A stretch of DNA of 49,865 nt, taken from NCBI GenBank assembly GCA_023418315.1, contig JAEZZY010000024.1, positions 1 to 49,865 on the forward strand, read 5' to 3'. The position numbers and the translations under genes are program-made. Under the pieces are notes generated by a model. The model saw only the letters and a program-made list of their open reading frames with translations. It was not told where the DNA came from and made no database searches. The DNA comes from Bacteroidota bacterium (lineage in GTDB: Bacteria; Bacteroidota; Bacteroidia; Chitinophagales; Chitinophagaceae). This document shows, one piece after another, positions 7,684-16,600 of this stretch (position 1 is its first letter; each line of letters opens with the position of its first letter).

Positions 7684-8358
7684 ATGAAACCTAAAAGAAT
7701 CATCCTCATAAGACACGGCGAATCCGAAGGAAATGTAAACCGAGAAGTGTATGGTCGCAAGCCCGATTATGCATTAGAGCTTTCCGAAAAAGGCAAAGCG
7801 CAGGCAAAGGATGCAGGAGAAAAGCTAAGACGGCTCACAGGAAATGAAAGCTTGTTCTTCTATATTTCCCCGCTTTGGCGTACCCGCATGACGTTTGAAG
7901 AAATAGCAAAAGCACAAACAGGAACGTTACGATGGATAGAAGAACCGCGCATTCGGGAACAGGAATGGGGACACCTGAGAAGCCTGAAAAAATGTAATGC
8001 GGTGGATGCGGAAAGAGATGCTTACGGCACGTTTTACTACCGCATACCCGATGGCGAATCTGCCGCCGATGTATATGATAGGGTGAGCGATTTTATGGGT
8101 ACGCTGCATCGTGATTTTGAAAAAGAAACCTGTGCAGACAATGTGGTGCTCATTACTCACGGAATGACTATCCGCTTGTTTTTAATGCGGTGGCTGCATT
8201 GGACGGTGGAAGAATTTGAACAGATAGCCAATCCGCCTAATTGCAGTATCGTTCTTTTAGAAAAAGATAACAAGGGAAAGTATAGCTTAACAACAGAACT
8301 GGAGAAACATGTGGTGCTGCATGGGTTTCAGCGACCTATAAGATTATCCAAGCAATAG
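7684..8358 (+). CDS. Histidine phosphatase family protein
   Basis: A 224-residue member of the phosphoglycerate-mutase-like superfamily. The catalytic motif LIRHGES has its phosphorylated His at residue 11, Arg at 10 and Glu at 13. The second catalytic His is in VLITHGMTIR near residue 158. These enzymes remove phosphate from small molecules, sugars or phosphoproteins, and the substrate cannot be read from the sequence. It starts 23 bases after the UDG-like gene and is the last of the five-gene run. Its base composition looks closer to the chromosomal backbone than that of the four genes before it, so it may be a resident gene at the island edge. Confidence 0.88.
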   Translation: MKPKRIILIRHGESEGNVNREVYGRKPDYALELSEKGKAQAKDAGEKLRRLTGNESLFFYISPLWRTRMTFEEIAKAQTGTLRWIEEPRIREQEWGHLRSLKKCNAVDAERDAYGTFYYRIPDGESAADVYDRVSDFMGTLHRDFEKETCADNVVLITHGMTIRLFLMRWLHWTVEEFEQIANPPNCSIVLLEKDNKGKYSLTTELEKHVVLHGFQRPIRLSKQ

Positions 8359-8392
8359 AATGAATAAAAAATACACCATATAAAAAAACACC

Positions 8393-8477
8393 TCCCCACG
8401 CTGGCGCACGTGAGCAACAGAAAATAAACGGCTGGCGCGCGCTTCCAAGCGCGTGTCCTACCAAATAAAAGTTCTTT
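8393..8477 (+). repeat. GCTGGCGC-type palindromic repeats, copies C and D
   Basis: Copy C (8393-8412) has the head CCCCACGCTGGCGCACG and then diverges. Copy D (8431-8477) repeats copy A of 272-318 closely: GCTGGCGCGCG, hairpin CGCGCTT/AAGCGCG (8438-8444 with 8447-8453), then AAATAAAAGTTCTTTT. Copy D runs straight into the double-hairpin element, whereas at the left edge copy A lies about 840 bases upstream of it. The two families therefore travel together only loosely. Confidence 0.7.
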
Positions 8478-8479
8478 TG

Positions 8480-8616
8480 CCGTTGTTGGTGTTTTCACCA
8501 ACAACATAGGGGATAGCAAAAGAAGCTATAACAAATGAAATAATTTATTGAACCGATGGAGAAACAAGGATTTAATAAAGACATGGGCTTGTTGGTGAGA
8601 ACACCAACAACGGCGG
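8480..8616 (+). repeat. Double-hairpin element with inverted ends, copy 2
   Basis: It has the same plan as 1159-1300. The left hairpin is GTTGTTGGTG (8482-8491), loop TTTT, CACCAACAAC (8496-8505). The right hairpin is TTGTTGGTG (8589-8597), loop AGAA, CACCAACAA (8602-8610). The interior just before the right hairpin is almost identical to copy 1, while the left interior is a few bases shorter. Both copies have the same orientation and enclose about 7.2 kb of accessory genes. Confidence 0.85.
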
Positions 8617-8704
8617 GAAACTATTGTACATCCCATATCTCCGAAAACAAAAATAACCCCAACATCATTCAGTTTTTTTCCTCTCTCATTAATTTTCCCA
8701 TCCC

Positions 8705-10093
8705 CTATAAAATACCATATTGCACATTTGCCTTCCGCAATAGTTCTTCTATTTCCTTCTCTCGTTTTTGTATCTGAAAGCGTACGGGTGAAATAAGCCA
8801 GCGTGTGCGAAGCTGATTCAATCGGTCTTTAGGCGGCAAGAATAGGAATCGCTTCAGCAAACTCCAAGCAGCAAAATGCTTGAATACTTGCGAGCATTTG
8901 ACGAAATAAATGACTACAGAAGCATCACATTTTTCCAATACATTTTTTAAATCCTGCGTATCGGTGAGGGAAGAAATACAAAGCACAGCGCCTTTACGTG
9001 CATCAAAATACCCGGAAAGCGCCGTGTCTTTTTGCCATTGGCTGTTGCTGATGATGCGTGCGTTTTTTTCAGCAAGATTTGCCTGCTCCGGTACATTAAA
9101 AGACTGATCCGGCACATAACGCATTTCCCATTCTTTTTTAGAAAGTGTATCCAACGCCGTCCATACCTGATTTTTATAGTAATTCAGCATCTCCTTCATG
9201 TATCCTTCCGACAGCCATTGTGTTTTTACCTCGGCAAAAAAGCTTGCATAGAAATACAGATGTGAGGCATAAGGCTCGTACAATTCGGGGATGCGCACCA
9301 CAAGGTCTCGGTTTTTGGCATATACCTTCCACACAATGCGGCGCACATCATCTCCGCTTTCAAAATCTTTATAGTTCAGGTACTCGCCTTCCACCCGGCG
9401 GAGTTGCTCAATGCGTACATCCATCGTTTCTGTTTTCTTAGGAAAAACGGCAGCGTCTTTTTCTGTGCCTAATATCGGCGGCTGATAAAACTGTCCGTTT
9501 ACCGGTTGCGAAACAGCAAGGGAAAATAAATGCAGCATATCCTGAAAATAGATAAAGCCGCCTTTCAATTCGTATTCTTTAATGTCGGGAAGCTGCAAAC
9601 GATTTTTACCCATTATAGCCATACGCCACAGACTATGCTCTTTTCGTTTATTGGAAAGCAAGGAAAAAGAATCCGTCATTTCATAATCATCATAAAACAA
9701 TCTGCCTTTTACAAAGCCTAATATAGGGCGGTACGCGCCGTCCAACTGTGCATGGAGATACGATTTTAGCTTTTGCCCCTTAGCCGTTTCTGTGGTGAAG
9801 TTCAGTTTCAATACCGTTCCTTTTTTCTTTTTCAACCATAGGTAATACAGCCAGCCGGCAAAGGTGCTGACAACGGAAACCGTTACCAATCCTATCAAAA
9901 ACCAGAAAGCGAGCTTAGCCATGAGTAAGATAAAAGGTAGGAAAGGAGAAGGTTCTTCGGATTTTTGGGGAAGCGGTTTGTATAAAAGCTTATAGGCAAT
10001 CCACGCGGCAGCCACACACAAAACCGTGTGGAATGTGAACGGAATATATTGGGCATAATAGCGGGTTTTTTTGTAAAAATTCTTGAACGACAT
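8705..10093 (-). CDS. DUF58 domain membrane protein
   Basis: A 462-residue protein with two membrane segments near the N-terminus (about residues 20-38 and 53-82), then a long extramembrane part. The DUF58 hallmark is seen at about residues 230-270: RRVEGEYLNYKDFESGDDVR, then 'RIVWKVYAKNRDLVVRIPE'. DUF58 proteins often occur with MoxR ATPases and VWA proteins in envelope-linked modules, but none of those partners is in this window. The start gives a sensible cytoplasmic leader before the first membrane helix. It is separate from the minus-strand operon upstream by 116 bases and may have its own promoter. The exact role is unknown. Confidence 0.8.
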   Translation of the reverse strand: MSFKNFYKKTRYYAQYIPFTFHTVLCVAAAWIAYKLLYKPLPQKSEEPSPFLPFILLMAKLAFWFLIGLVTVSVVSTFAGWLYYLWLKKKKGTVLKLNFTTETAKGQKLKSYLHAQLDGAYRPILGFVKGRLFYDDYEMTDSFSLLSNKRKEHSLWRMAIMGKNRLQLPDIKEYELKGGFIYFQDMLHLFSLAVSQPVNGQFYQPPILGTEKDAAVFPKKTETMDVRIEQLRRVEGEYLNYKDFESGDDVRRIVWKVYAKNRDLVVRIPELYEPYASHLYFYASFFAEVKTQWLSEGYMKEMLNYYKNQVWTALDTLSKKEWEMRYVPDQSFNVPEQANLAEKNARIISNSQWQKDTALSGYFDARKGAVLCISSLTDTQDLKNVLEKCDASVVIYFVKCSQVFKHFAAWSLLKRFLFLPPKDRLNQLRTRWLISPVRFQIQKREKEIEELLRKANVQYGIL

Positions 10094-10209
10094 AGCGGCT
10101 ATACTTTCCCAAATTAAGTTATTCCCGCGTATCGTAAGCGTTAAAAAAATAATCGCAGTTGTATGTCCCGAAAGCTCCCCGGTGTATCAAGCAACTTCCT
10201 TAATGGGCT

Positions 10210-10647
10210 TCATGAATCTATAGGCAACCTCGTTGTAATGGCAATTCGGTTCCATGCGTTGATGGTAACTATAGCCATAATCACAGCAGATAATTCATTA
10301 GTGGTTAGCAGGGCGGCAGCTTTGTTATATATTTCATCAGAAACGTGATTTTTTGTAATTAACGTCATGGCTTCTGTAAGTTCTAAAACTGCTTTTTCTT
10401 TTGTTGAAAATAATTCGGTTTCACGCCAGGCATCCAATAAAAATAATCGTTGTGCCGTTTCTCCAAGTTTCATTGCATCGCGCGTGTGCATATTGATACA
10501 AAAAGCACAACCATTAATTTGAGATGCACGAGTTTTAATTAACTCGTATAAGGTCTTATCTAAATCGCTTTGCGCAATGTATTTTTCTAAGCCAAGCATT
10601 GCTTTATATGCTTCGGCATCTACTTTTGATAAATTTATTCTTTCCAT
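10210..10647 (-). CDS. Carboxymuconolactone decarboxylase / AhpD-like protein
   Basis: A 145-residue all-helical protein of the CMD/AhpD family. The redox-type motif CAFCINMH gives Cys47, Cys50 and His54, as in AhpD-like alkylhydroperoxidases rather than in true decarboxylases, which lack the Cys pair. It probably reduces peroxides or acts as a thiol-disulfide partner. It is the last gene of the five-gene minus-strand operon, 34 bases after the flavoprotein reductase, which could supply electrons. That pairing is inferred from position only. Confidence 0.87.
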   Translation of the reverse strand: MERINLSKVDAEAYKAMLGLEKYIAQSDLDKTLYELIKTRASQINGCAFCINMHTRDAMKLGETAQRLFLLDAWRETELFSTKEKAVLELTEAMTLITKNHVSDEIYNKAAALLTTNELSAVIMAIVTINAWNRIAITTRLPIDS

Positions 10648-10681
10648 ATTATAAATTATTGGGTCGTTTTGGGTAAAGGTA

Positions 10682-11347
10682 TCAAAATGCTTCTTTTACG
10701 ATCTGGTTTTCTGAAATACCTAATGAAAATAAATGTTTTTCTACTGCTTGCATCATGGGATCCGGACCGCAGAGGTAATAATATTTTGTGTGTTCGTCTT
10801 TGTATTTATTAATCAAATCTGCCGTAACATAACCATGCACATAATTCGTTGTTTTTTCATCCGATAGTACATTGATGAAATTGCTGTGCAGCAATTGTTC
10901 AAAATTACTTTTCAGGATGATGTCCGCTTGGGTTTTGTTGGCAAAAAGTAGTTTGTTATTTCCGATTCTGTTTTCTTTTTTAAGTTGTTTTAAAATGGAA
11001 ATAAAAGGCGTAACCCCGGCTCCCCCTGCAATAAAAATACCTTCGCCTTTGTAGGCTATATCTCCAAAAACTTCATGAACCAGCAATTCATCTCCTTTGT
11101 TAAGTAAACTGATTTGTTCGGTTACGCCATGGTGAGACAGGTAAGTTTTAATGGTAAATTCTATATACTCTTCATCCGGCAAAGATGTAAAGGTAAACGG
11201 TCTCCGTTCTTGCTCCCAATTTTGTTTATTTATAGAAATATCCGCAGCTTGCCCCGGCTGATAATGTAGTGATGCCGGTTTTTCAGCAGTAATTTTAAGC
11301 ACATCGTGTGTAAGCGGCTCAATGGCTATTATTTTAACTTGTTCCAT
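10682..11347 (-). CDS. Ferredoxin-NADP-reductase-like flavoprotein
   Basis: A 221-residue oxidoreductase with the FNR fold. It has a flavin-binding RRPFTFTS motif near residue 48, the nicotinamide-binding FIAGGAGVTPF near 105, and a C-terminal YYYLCGPDPMM. There is no 2Fe-2S or globin domain, so it needs a separate electron partner. The start codon overlaps the end of folE by 19 bases, which supports cotranscription. Such reductases move electrons between NAD(P)H and a ferredoxin, flavodoxin or thiol protein. The nearby AhpD-like and DoxX-like products suggest a redox-stress function. Confidence 0.85.
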   Translation of the reverse strand: MEQVKIIAIEPLTHDVLKITAEKPASLHYQPGQAADISINKQNWEQERRPFTFTSLPDEEYIEFTIKTYLSHHGVTEQISLLNKGDELLVHEVFGDIAYKGEGIFIAGGAGVTPFISILKQLKKENRIGNNKLLFANKTQADIILKSNFEQLLHSNFINVLSDEKTTNYVHGYVTADLINKYKDEHTKYYYLCGPDPMMQAVEKHLFSLGISENQIVKEAF

Positions 11348-11991
11348 AATTCATTATTTTTTTGGTAAATATGAGATAGAAATTCCTGTCTGATTGGTTC
11401 ATCCTCAAACCGCCCCGAATACTGAGCCGTAAGGGTTAAACTGTTGGTATCTTTAATACCTCTTGAAGCAACACATAAATGATCGGCTTCAATTAAAACC
11501 GCCACATTGTTATGGTGCAATACTTCTTTTAATGCTTCTGAAATTTGAGCCGTTAACCGTTCCTGCACTTGCGGACGTTTGGCATAATATTGTACCAAGC
11601 GGTTAATTTTTGACAACCCAATCACCTGCTTGTCGGGAATATAGGCAACGTGTACCTTCCCGATTATCGGAACAAAATGATGTTCGCAATTAGAGTACAA
11701 GGTAATGTCCTTTTCAACTAACATGCTATTATAGCCATATTTATTGGGAAAGAGACTTATTTCGGGTTTGTTGGCGGGGTTTAATCCGCTGAACATTTCT
11801 TTTACAAACATTTTTGCCACTCGTTTGGGTGTATCCCGCAGGCTGTCATCATAAAGGTTAAGTCCGAGTGCTTGCATTATTTGCGTAAAATGATGCGCTA
11901 TATTTTTTATTTTTTCGCTATCGCTCCATTCAGGAGCTTCATTGCGAATGAGCCTGTCTGTTAAGGCTTCGCTCCATTCCGTATTGGTCAT
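11329..11991 (-). CDS. folE: GTP cyclohydrolase I
   Basis: A 220-residue GTP cyclohydrolase I, which converts GTP to dihydroneopterin triphosphate, the first step to folates and other pterins. The zinc and active-site motifs are complete: SNCEHHFVPIIGKVHVAYIP, IGLSKINRLVQYYAKRPQVQ and HLCVASRGIKD. The C-V-x-x-R-G-I version and the RPQVQERLT string are close to the E. coli type rather than to the 'CMMMRGV' type. Its position behind a sigma factor and before redox genes suggests an inducible copy making a reduced pterin rather than the housekeeping enzyme. That is inference and depends on a second folE elsewhere. Confidence 0.95.
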   Translation of the reverse strand: MTNTEWSEALTDRLIRNEAPEWSDSEKIKNIAHHFTQIMQALGLNLYDDSLRDTPKRVAKMFVKEMFSGLNPANKPEISLFPNKYGYNSMLVEKDITLYSNCEHHFVPIIGKVHVAYIPDKQVIGLSKINRLVQYYAKRPQVQERLTAQISEALKEVLHHNNVAVLIEADHLCVASRGIKDTNSLTLTAQYSGRFEDEPIRQEFLSHIYQKNNELWNKLK

Positions 11992-12008
11992 TTATCTGTG
12001 TTTTATGG

Positions 12009-12656
12009 TCAGAGTTCATTTATTTTCTTCATTACGTTTTCTACCATCGGGTCGCAATAAATCAGATTAAATTCAAAGAGTTCGTTGGCAGAATAAGCGT
12101 TTTCTATATCTTTCCGTAACATTATTTTCGCCCTATTCAGCCGGACTTTTACATTCGCTTCGCTAATACGCAACATTTCTGCGGTTTCTGAAACATTTAA
12201 TCCGTTTATTTCACGGAGCGAAAAAACCATTCGGTAATCAAAAGGAATTTTCCGAAGCGCGTTTTCGATAATATGCCCCAACTCCCGATTTTGAATGAGC
12301 TTATCGGTATCGTTATTTCTATTGCTAAACATAGGCGTTGCATATTCGTTTGCATCTTGCATAATCTCGTTTTTAAAACTTGCCTTCCCGCGTTTGCGGT
12401 AACAGTTGTTCATCATTATTCGGATAATCCATGTTTTAAAATTAGCCCGACCTTCAAACTGTAACAGATTTTTATACGCATCTATAAAGGTTTCCTGCAT
12501 TAAATCCTGCGTGTCCTCGTGGTTATAATTATACGACCTTCCGATTTTGTATAAAAAAGGATTGAAACGCCTGACAATCATTTCATAGAGCGCCTTTTCT
12601 CCATCTATAATCCGTCCTATAATTTCTGCTTCCGTAAAATTTTCAAATTGCCCCAT
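12009..12656 (-). CDS. ECF-type RNA polymerase sigma factor
   Basis: A 215-residue sigma-70 family factor of the extracytoplasmic-function type. Region 2 is at about residues 25-90 (DLMQETFIDAYKNLLQFEGR, then ANFKTWIIRIMMNNC). Region 4 is at about 130-185 (KIPFDYRMVFSLREINGLNV, then SETAEMLRISEANVKVRLNR). About 30 further residues follow region 4. No anti-sigma factor is adjacent; the upstream gene, 2 bases away, encodes a small membrane protein. It probably drives its own operon. The inverted repeat at 13083-13104 is a possible promoter element. Confidence 0.92.
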   Translation of the reverse strand: MGQFENFTEAEIIGRIIDGEKALYEMIVRRFNPFLYKIGRSYNYNHEDTQDLMQETFIDAYKNLLQFEGRANFKTWIIRIMMNNCYRKRGKASFKNEIMQDANEYATPMFSNRNNDTDKLIQNRELGHIIENALRKIPFDYRMVFSLREINGLNVSETAEMLRISEANVKVRLNRAKIMLRKDIENAYSANELFEFNLIYCDPMVENVMKKINEL

Positions 12657-12658
12657 GT

Positions 12659-13042
12659 TTAATTGACGATTTTAGATATTCTTGCCAAGGATAGTGCGGA
12701 GATTGCCATTACAAGGTCGCGCACTGCTACATCTACATAATTGAAATCAATTAGCAAGGCGAGTGCCACCCCCGTAAGCCAGCCGGCAACAATGTAACCG
12801 CCAATTTCGGTTTTTTTCAAAACAATAATGCCGGCTATAATTTCAATGACGCCTACAATCATCATAAAACTTGCAGCGGTAAGGGGTAGTAAATCTCCCA
12901 GCGAAGGAGGGAGGTATTGCTCCCAGTTGGTAAGCAGGTTGGTAAATTTGTCGGCACCTGCTACAACGGGCACAATCCCGAATGTGTATTTTAGCAGGTT
13001 TACCGTCTGTGTCAGTGATTGACGTTGAATGTTACGTTCCAT
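12659..13042 (-). CDS. DoxX-like small membrane protein
   Basis: A 127-residue protein with four predicted membrane helices: 'FGIVPVVAGADKFTNLL', then a segment around AASFMMIVGVIEIIAGIIVL, then 'GWLTGVALALLID' and 'DLVMAISALSLARI'. The layout and the Gly/Ala-rich second helix resemble the DoxX family, some of whose members sit in oxidoreductase complexes at the membrane. It is the first gene of the operon with the sigma factor, whose start is 2 bases after its stop. It might be a membrane partner that controls the sigma factor, but there is no sequence evidence for this. Confidence 0.7.
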   Translation of the reverse strand: MERNIQRQSLTQTVNLLKYTFGIVPVVAGADKFTNLLTNWEQYLPPSLGDLLPLTAASFMMIVGVIEIIAGIIVLKKTEIGGYIVAGWLTGVALALLIDFNYVDVAVRDLVMAISALSLARISKIVN

Positions 13043-13082
13043 TTTTATCTTTTTAGGTTGTTGCTACTATCTGATTAGAGTG

Positions 13083-13104
13083 AACCTATAATAGAAAGGT
13101 TACA
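13083..13104 (-). promoter_or_regulatory. Candidate ECF promoter / operator of the sigma operon
   Basis: Read on the minus strand this is TGTAACCTTTCTATTATAGG followed by TT. The TGTAACC part resembles the AAC-containing -35 boxes used by many ECF sigma factors. The segment also forms an inverted repeat AACCT/AGGTT with 9 bases between the arms. It ends about 40 bases before the first start codon of the operon. This is a visual match only. Confidence 0.3.
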
Positions 13105-13273
13105 AAAAAATGTTTCGTTAAGTTTATGCGTGGGTGCCTATGAGGTTTTTGTAGAAGATGATTTTGAATGGATGGACTCTGTCAAAAGCGCAGCCCTTTT
13201 TATAAACTTTAAACCCCTTGATTATTACTTTCCATAAACATTCCGTTTATTTGCGCTCTAAAATCAAACAGAT

Positions 13274-13654
13274 ATGAAAAAAATACTTTCCGCAGCGGTA
13301 TTGGTATCCGCCATCACTCTTTTCTCTTGTAAAAAAGACAAGGATCAACAGACATTTCCTTATGCCGGCAACTGGGGCGGTACCTATACCTCCAGCATGT
13401 TCATCAGCGGCACCTGGGATGCGGTTATCTCTACCGACGGGAAATTTACCGGCACGGCATCCAATCCTGTAGATTCCTCCGTTACCGTAGAAGTGCTGGG
13501 AACCGTAAATTCTGCTGGCGTAATAGACGCGGAATATAAATATGCCACCATCACCGCTTCTTTCGACGGACAAATAACCGGAACCGCAATAACCGGAACC
13601 TGGAGCACCGATACCCTGGGCATCAGCGGAACCTGGGAAGGCACTAAAAAATAA
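13274..13654 (+). CDS. Small secreted lipoprotein, beta-rich
   Basis: A 126-residue protein with a lipoprotein signal (lipobox LFSC, Cys near residue 19) followed by KKDKD and a Gly/Thr/Ser-rich beta-type domain. GTW motifs recur (NWGGTYTS, ISGTWDAV, ITGTWSTD, ISGTWEGT), as in small calycin-like lipoproteins of Bacteroidota. It is probably attached to the outer membrane. It lies 42 bases upstream of the pyruvate carboxylase gene, but there is no functional link in the sequence. The role is unknown. Confidence 0.75.
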   Translation: MKKILSAAVLVSAITLFSCKKDKDQQTFPYAGNWGGTYTSSMFISGTWDAVISTDGKFTGTASNPVDSSVTVEVLGTVNSAGVIDAEYKYATITASFDGQITGTAITGTWSTDTLGISGTWEGTKK

Positions 13655-13696
13655 TTTTTCATTTACTACATCCACTCGTTTTCACAACCACTATCA

Positions 13697-16600
13697 ATGC
13701 AAATAAAAAAGCTGCTTATAGCCAACCGCGGTGAAATAGCCGTGCGGATTTCCCGTGCCGCCACAGAGCTGCATATTCCTACCGTTGCTATCTATACCTA
13801 TGAAGATCGCTACTCATTGCATCGCTATAAAGCGGATGAAGCCTATCAGATAGGTGCAGACAATGACCCGCTGAAGCCTTATTTGGATATAGATGCCATC
13901 ATCAATGTAGCTAAAGAGTGTGGGGCAAATGCCATTCATCCCGGTTATGGTTTTCTTTCGGAGAATGCAACCTTTGCGCAGAAATGTGCCGATAACGGAA
14001 TCATTTTTGTAGGGCCGAAACCCTCGGTAATGTCGGCACTCGGCGATAAGGTAACGGCAAAGTCCGTAGCCAAAAAAGCCGGTATCCCTCTTATCGAAAG
14101 CAATGAAGCGCCTTTGACCGAGGTGAAAATCGCATTGCAAGAAGCCAACAGAATCGGCTACCCGCTCATGCTGAAAGCAGCAGCAGGCGGCGGCGGCCGC
14201 GGTATGCGCGTAGTGCGTCATGATGAGGATTTAAAAAAAGCCTATAATGAAGCCAAAAGCGAAGCAAAAAATGCTTTTGGAGATGATACGGTTTTCTTAG
14301 AAAAATTTGTAGAAAATCCCAAGCACATTGAGGTGCAGATCGCTGCAGATAATTATGGAAATACCGTGCATTTGTATGAACGCGATTGTTCGGTGCAGCG
14401 CCGTTTTCAAAAAGTGGTAGAGATAGCGCCCTCCGTTTCTTTACAGGAAAAAACCAAGCAGCAACTCTATGAATATGCGGTGCGGATTGCAAAAGCAGTA
14501 AATTATAACAACCTCGGCACCGTAGAGTTTTTGGTGGATGCACATGAAAATATCTATTTTATAGAGGTCAATCCGCGCATACAAGTGGAGCACACCGTAA
14601 CGGAAATGATCACGGGGGTGGATTTGATAAAAACGCAACTTTATGTAGCCTCCGATTATAAACTAAGCGATGTGGAAATCGGTTTGGGCGAGCAGCATAA
14701 AATAGCGAAAAACGGTTTTGCTATCCAATGCCGCATTACCACCGAAGACCCGCCACAAGATTTCAAACCAGATTACGGAACACTCATTACCTATAGAAAT
14801 GCCACAGGCTTCGGAGTGCGGTTGGATGAAGGAAGTACCTATCCCGGTATGAAGATTAGTCCATTCTTCGACAGCATGTTGGTGAAGGTGAGCACACAAG
14901 GAAAATCATTAGATGAAGCGGCTCTGAAAATGCACCGTGCCTTGAAAGAGTTTCGTATTCGGGGCGTAAAAAATAATATTCAATTCCTCGAAAATCTTAT
15001 CACCACCGAAGATTTTATTGCAGGAAATGCTACGGTGAATTTTATTCAAGAGCATCCTGAATTGTTTCAATTTACGCAACGGCAGGATCGCGGAACGAAA
15101 GTATTGAAATTCCTCGCCGATGTTACGGTAAATGGTAATCCGGATGTAAAAATCAAGCACGATGGAAGAATATTTGAGAAACCAATTGTGCCGCCATTCG
15201 ACCATTTAAAGGCTTATCCCGAAGGCACTAAAAACTTGTTGGAAAAACTTGGTCCCGAAGGATTGGCAAACTGGCTGAAGAACGAAACCAAAATTCATTA
15301 TACCGATACCACGTTGCGCGATGCACATCAATCGCTACTTGCTACAAGAATGCGCACACACGATATGCTTAAAGTAACGGAAGCCTTTGCCAAGCAGCAT
15401 CCGCAGACATTCAGCATGGAGGTATGGGGGGGCGCCACCTTTGACGTATGTATGCGCTTCTTGCATGAAGACCCATGGAAGCGCCTGCAAGCTATTCGCA
15501 AAACGGTTCCGAATATTTTATTGCAAATGCTGATGCGCGGTATGAATGGCGTGGGTTATGCAGCTTATCCGGATAACCTCATTGAGAAATTTGTAGAAAA
15601 ATCTTGGGAAAACGGTATTGATATTTTCCGCATTTTCGATAGCCTTAACTGGATGGAAAATGTAGCGCCCTGCATAGAAATGGTGCGTAAAAAAACCAAT
15701 GGAATCGCCGAAGGCGCACTTTGCTATACCGGAGATATCTTGGATGTAAGCAAGAAAAAATACACGCTTGAATATTACTTACAACTCGCCAAAGACCTTG
15801 AAAATGCAGGGGCACATATTCTCTGCATCAAAGACATGTCGGGGCTGCTGAAACCTTATGCCGCAAAAGAATTGATAAGCGGATTGAAAGCCACGGTGAA
15901 TATTCCCATACATCTTCATACGCATGACACTTCGTCTTTGCAGCCTGCAACATATCTGATGGCGGTAGAAGCCGGTGTGGATGTGTTGGACTGTGCCTTG
16001 GGTTCACTCAGCGGATTAACTTCCCAACCGAATTTTAACGCTGTAGTGGAAATGATGAAATTTCACCAACGTGAAAATCCCTACGATATTAAATCGCTGC
16101 AACAATTCTCGGATTACTGGGGTACGGTGCGCGAGTATTATTATCCGTTTGAAAGCGGACTGAAAGCGGGCGCAGCAGATGTATTCCAACATGAAATACC
16201 CGGCGGACAATATTCCAACCTAAAGCCACAAGCCATCGCTCTGGGATTAGGGGATAAATTTGAACAAATCAAAGAAACCTACGCCATCGTGAATGATATG
16301 TTTGGCGATATTGTGAAAGTAACGCCGAGTAGCAAAGTAGTAGGGGATATGGCGCAGTTTATGGTAGCGAATAACCTTACGCGAGAAGATGTATTTGCCA
16401 AAGGAGATACGATTTCATTTCCGGAAAGTGTACAGCAATTTTTCAGCGGAGGCATAGGAATGCCTGCGGGCGGTTTCCCGGAAGACTTGCAGAAAATTGT
16501 TTTGAAAGACAAAAAGCCAAATACCGAACGCGCCGGAAAACATTTACCAAGTATAGATTTTGATACGGAATTAGTGAAATTCCAAGAACAATTCGGAACG

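Larger units (their letters stand above)
8359..8704. other. Convergent intergenic region filled with repeats
   Basis: This 346-base gap lies between two genes that end towards each other. It contains two GCTGGCGC-type repeat heads (8393-8412 and 8431-8477) and the second double-hairpin element (8480-8616). The last ~90 bases before the DUF58 stop show no structure I can name. Small frames on both strands here are repeat read-through. Confidence 0.65.

Noticed and set aside
13247..13675. Minus-strand 142-codon frame opposite the small lipoprotein gene
   Set aside because: The plus strand has a clear lipobox and the beta-type repeats. The minus-strand product is Gly/Arg-rich and shadow-like.
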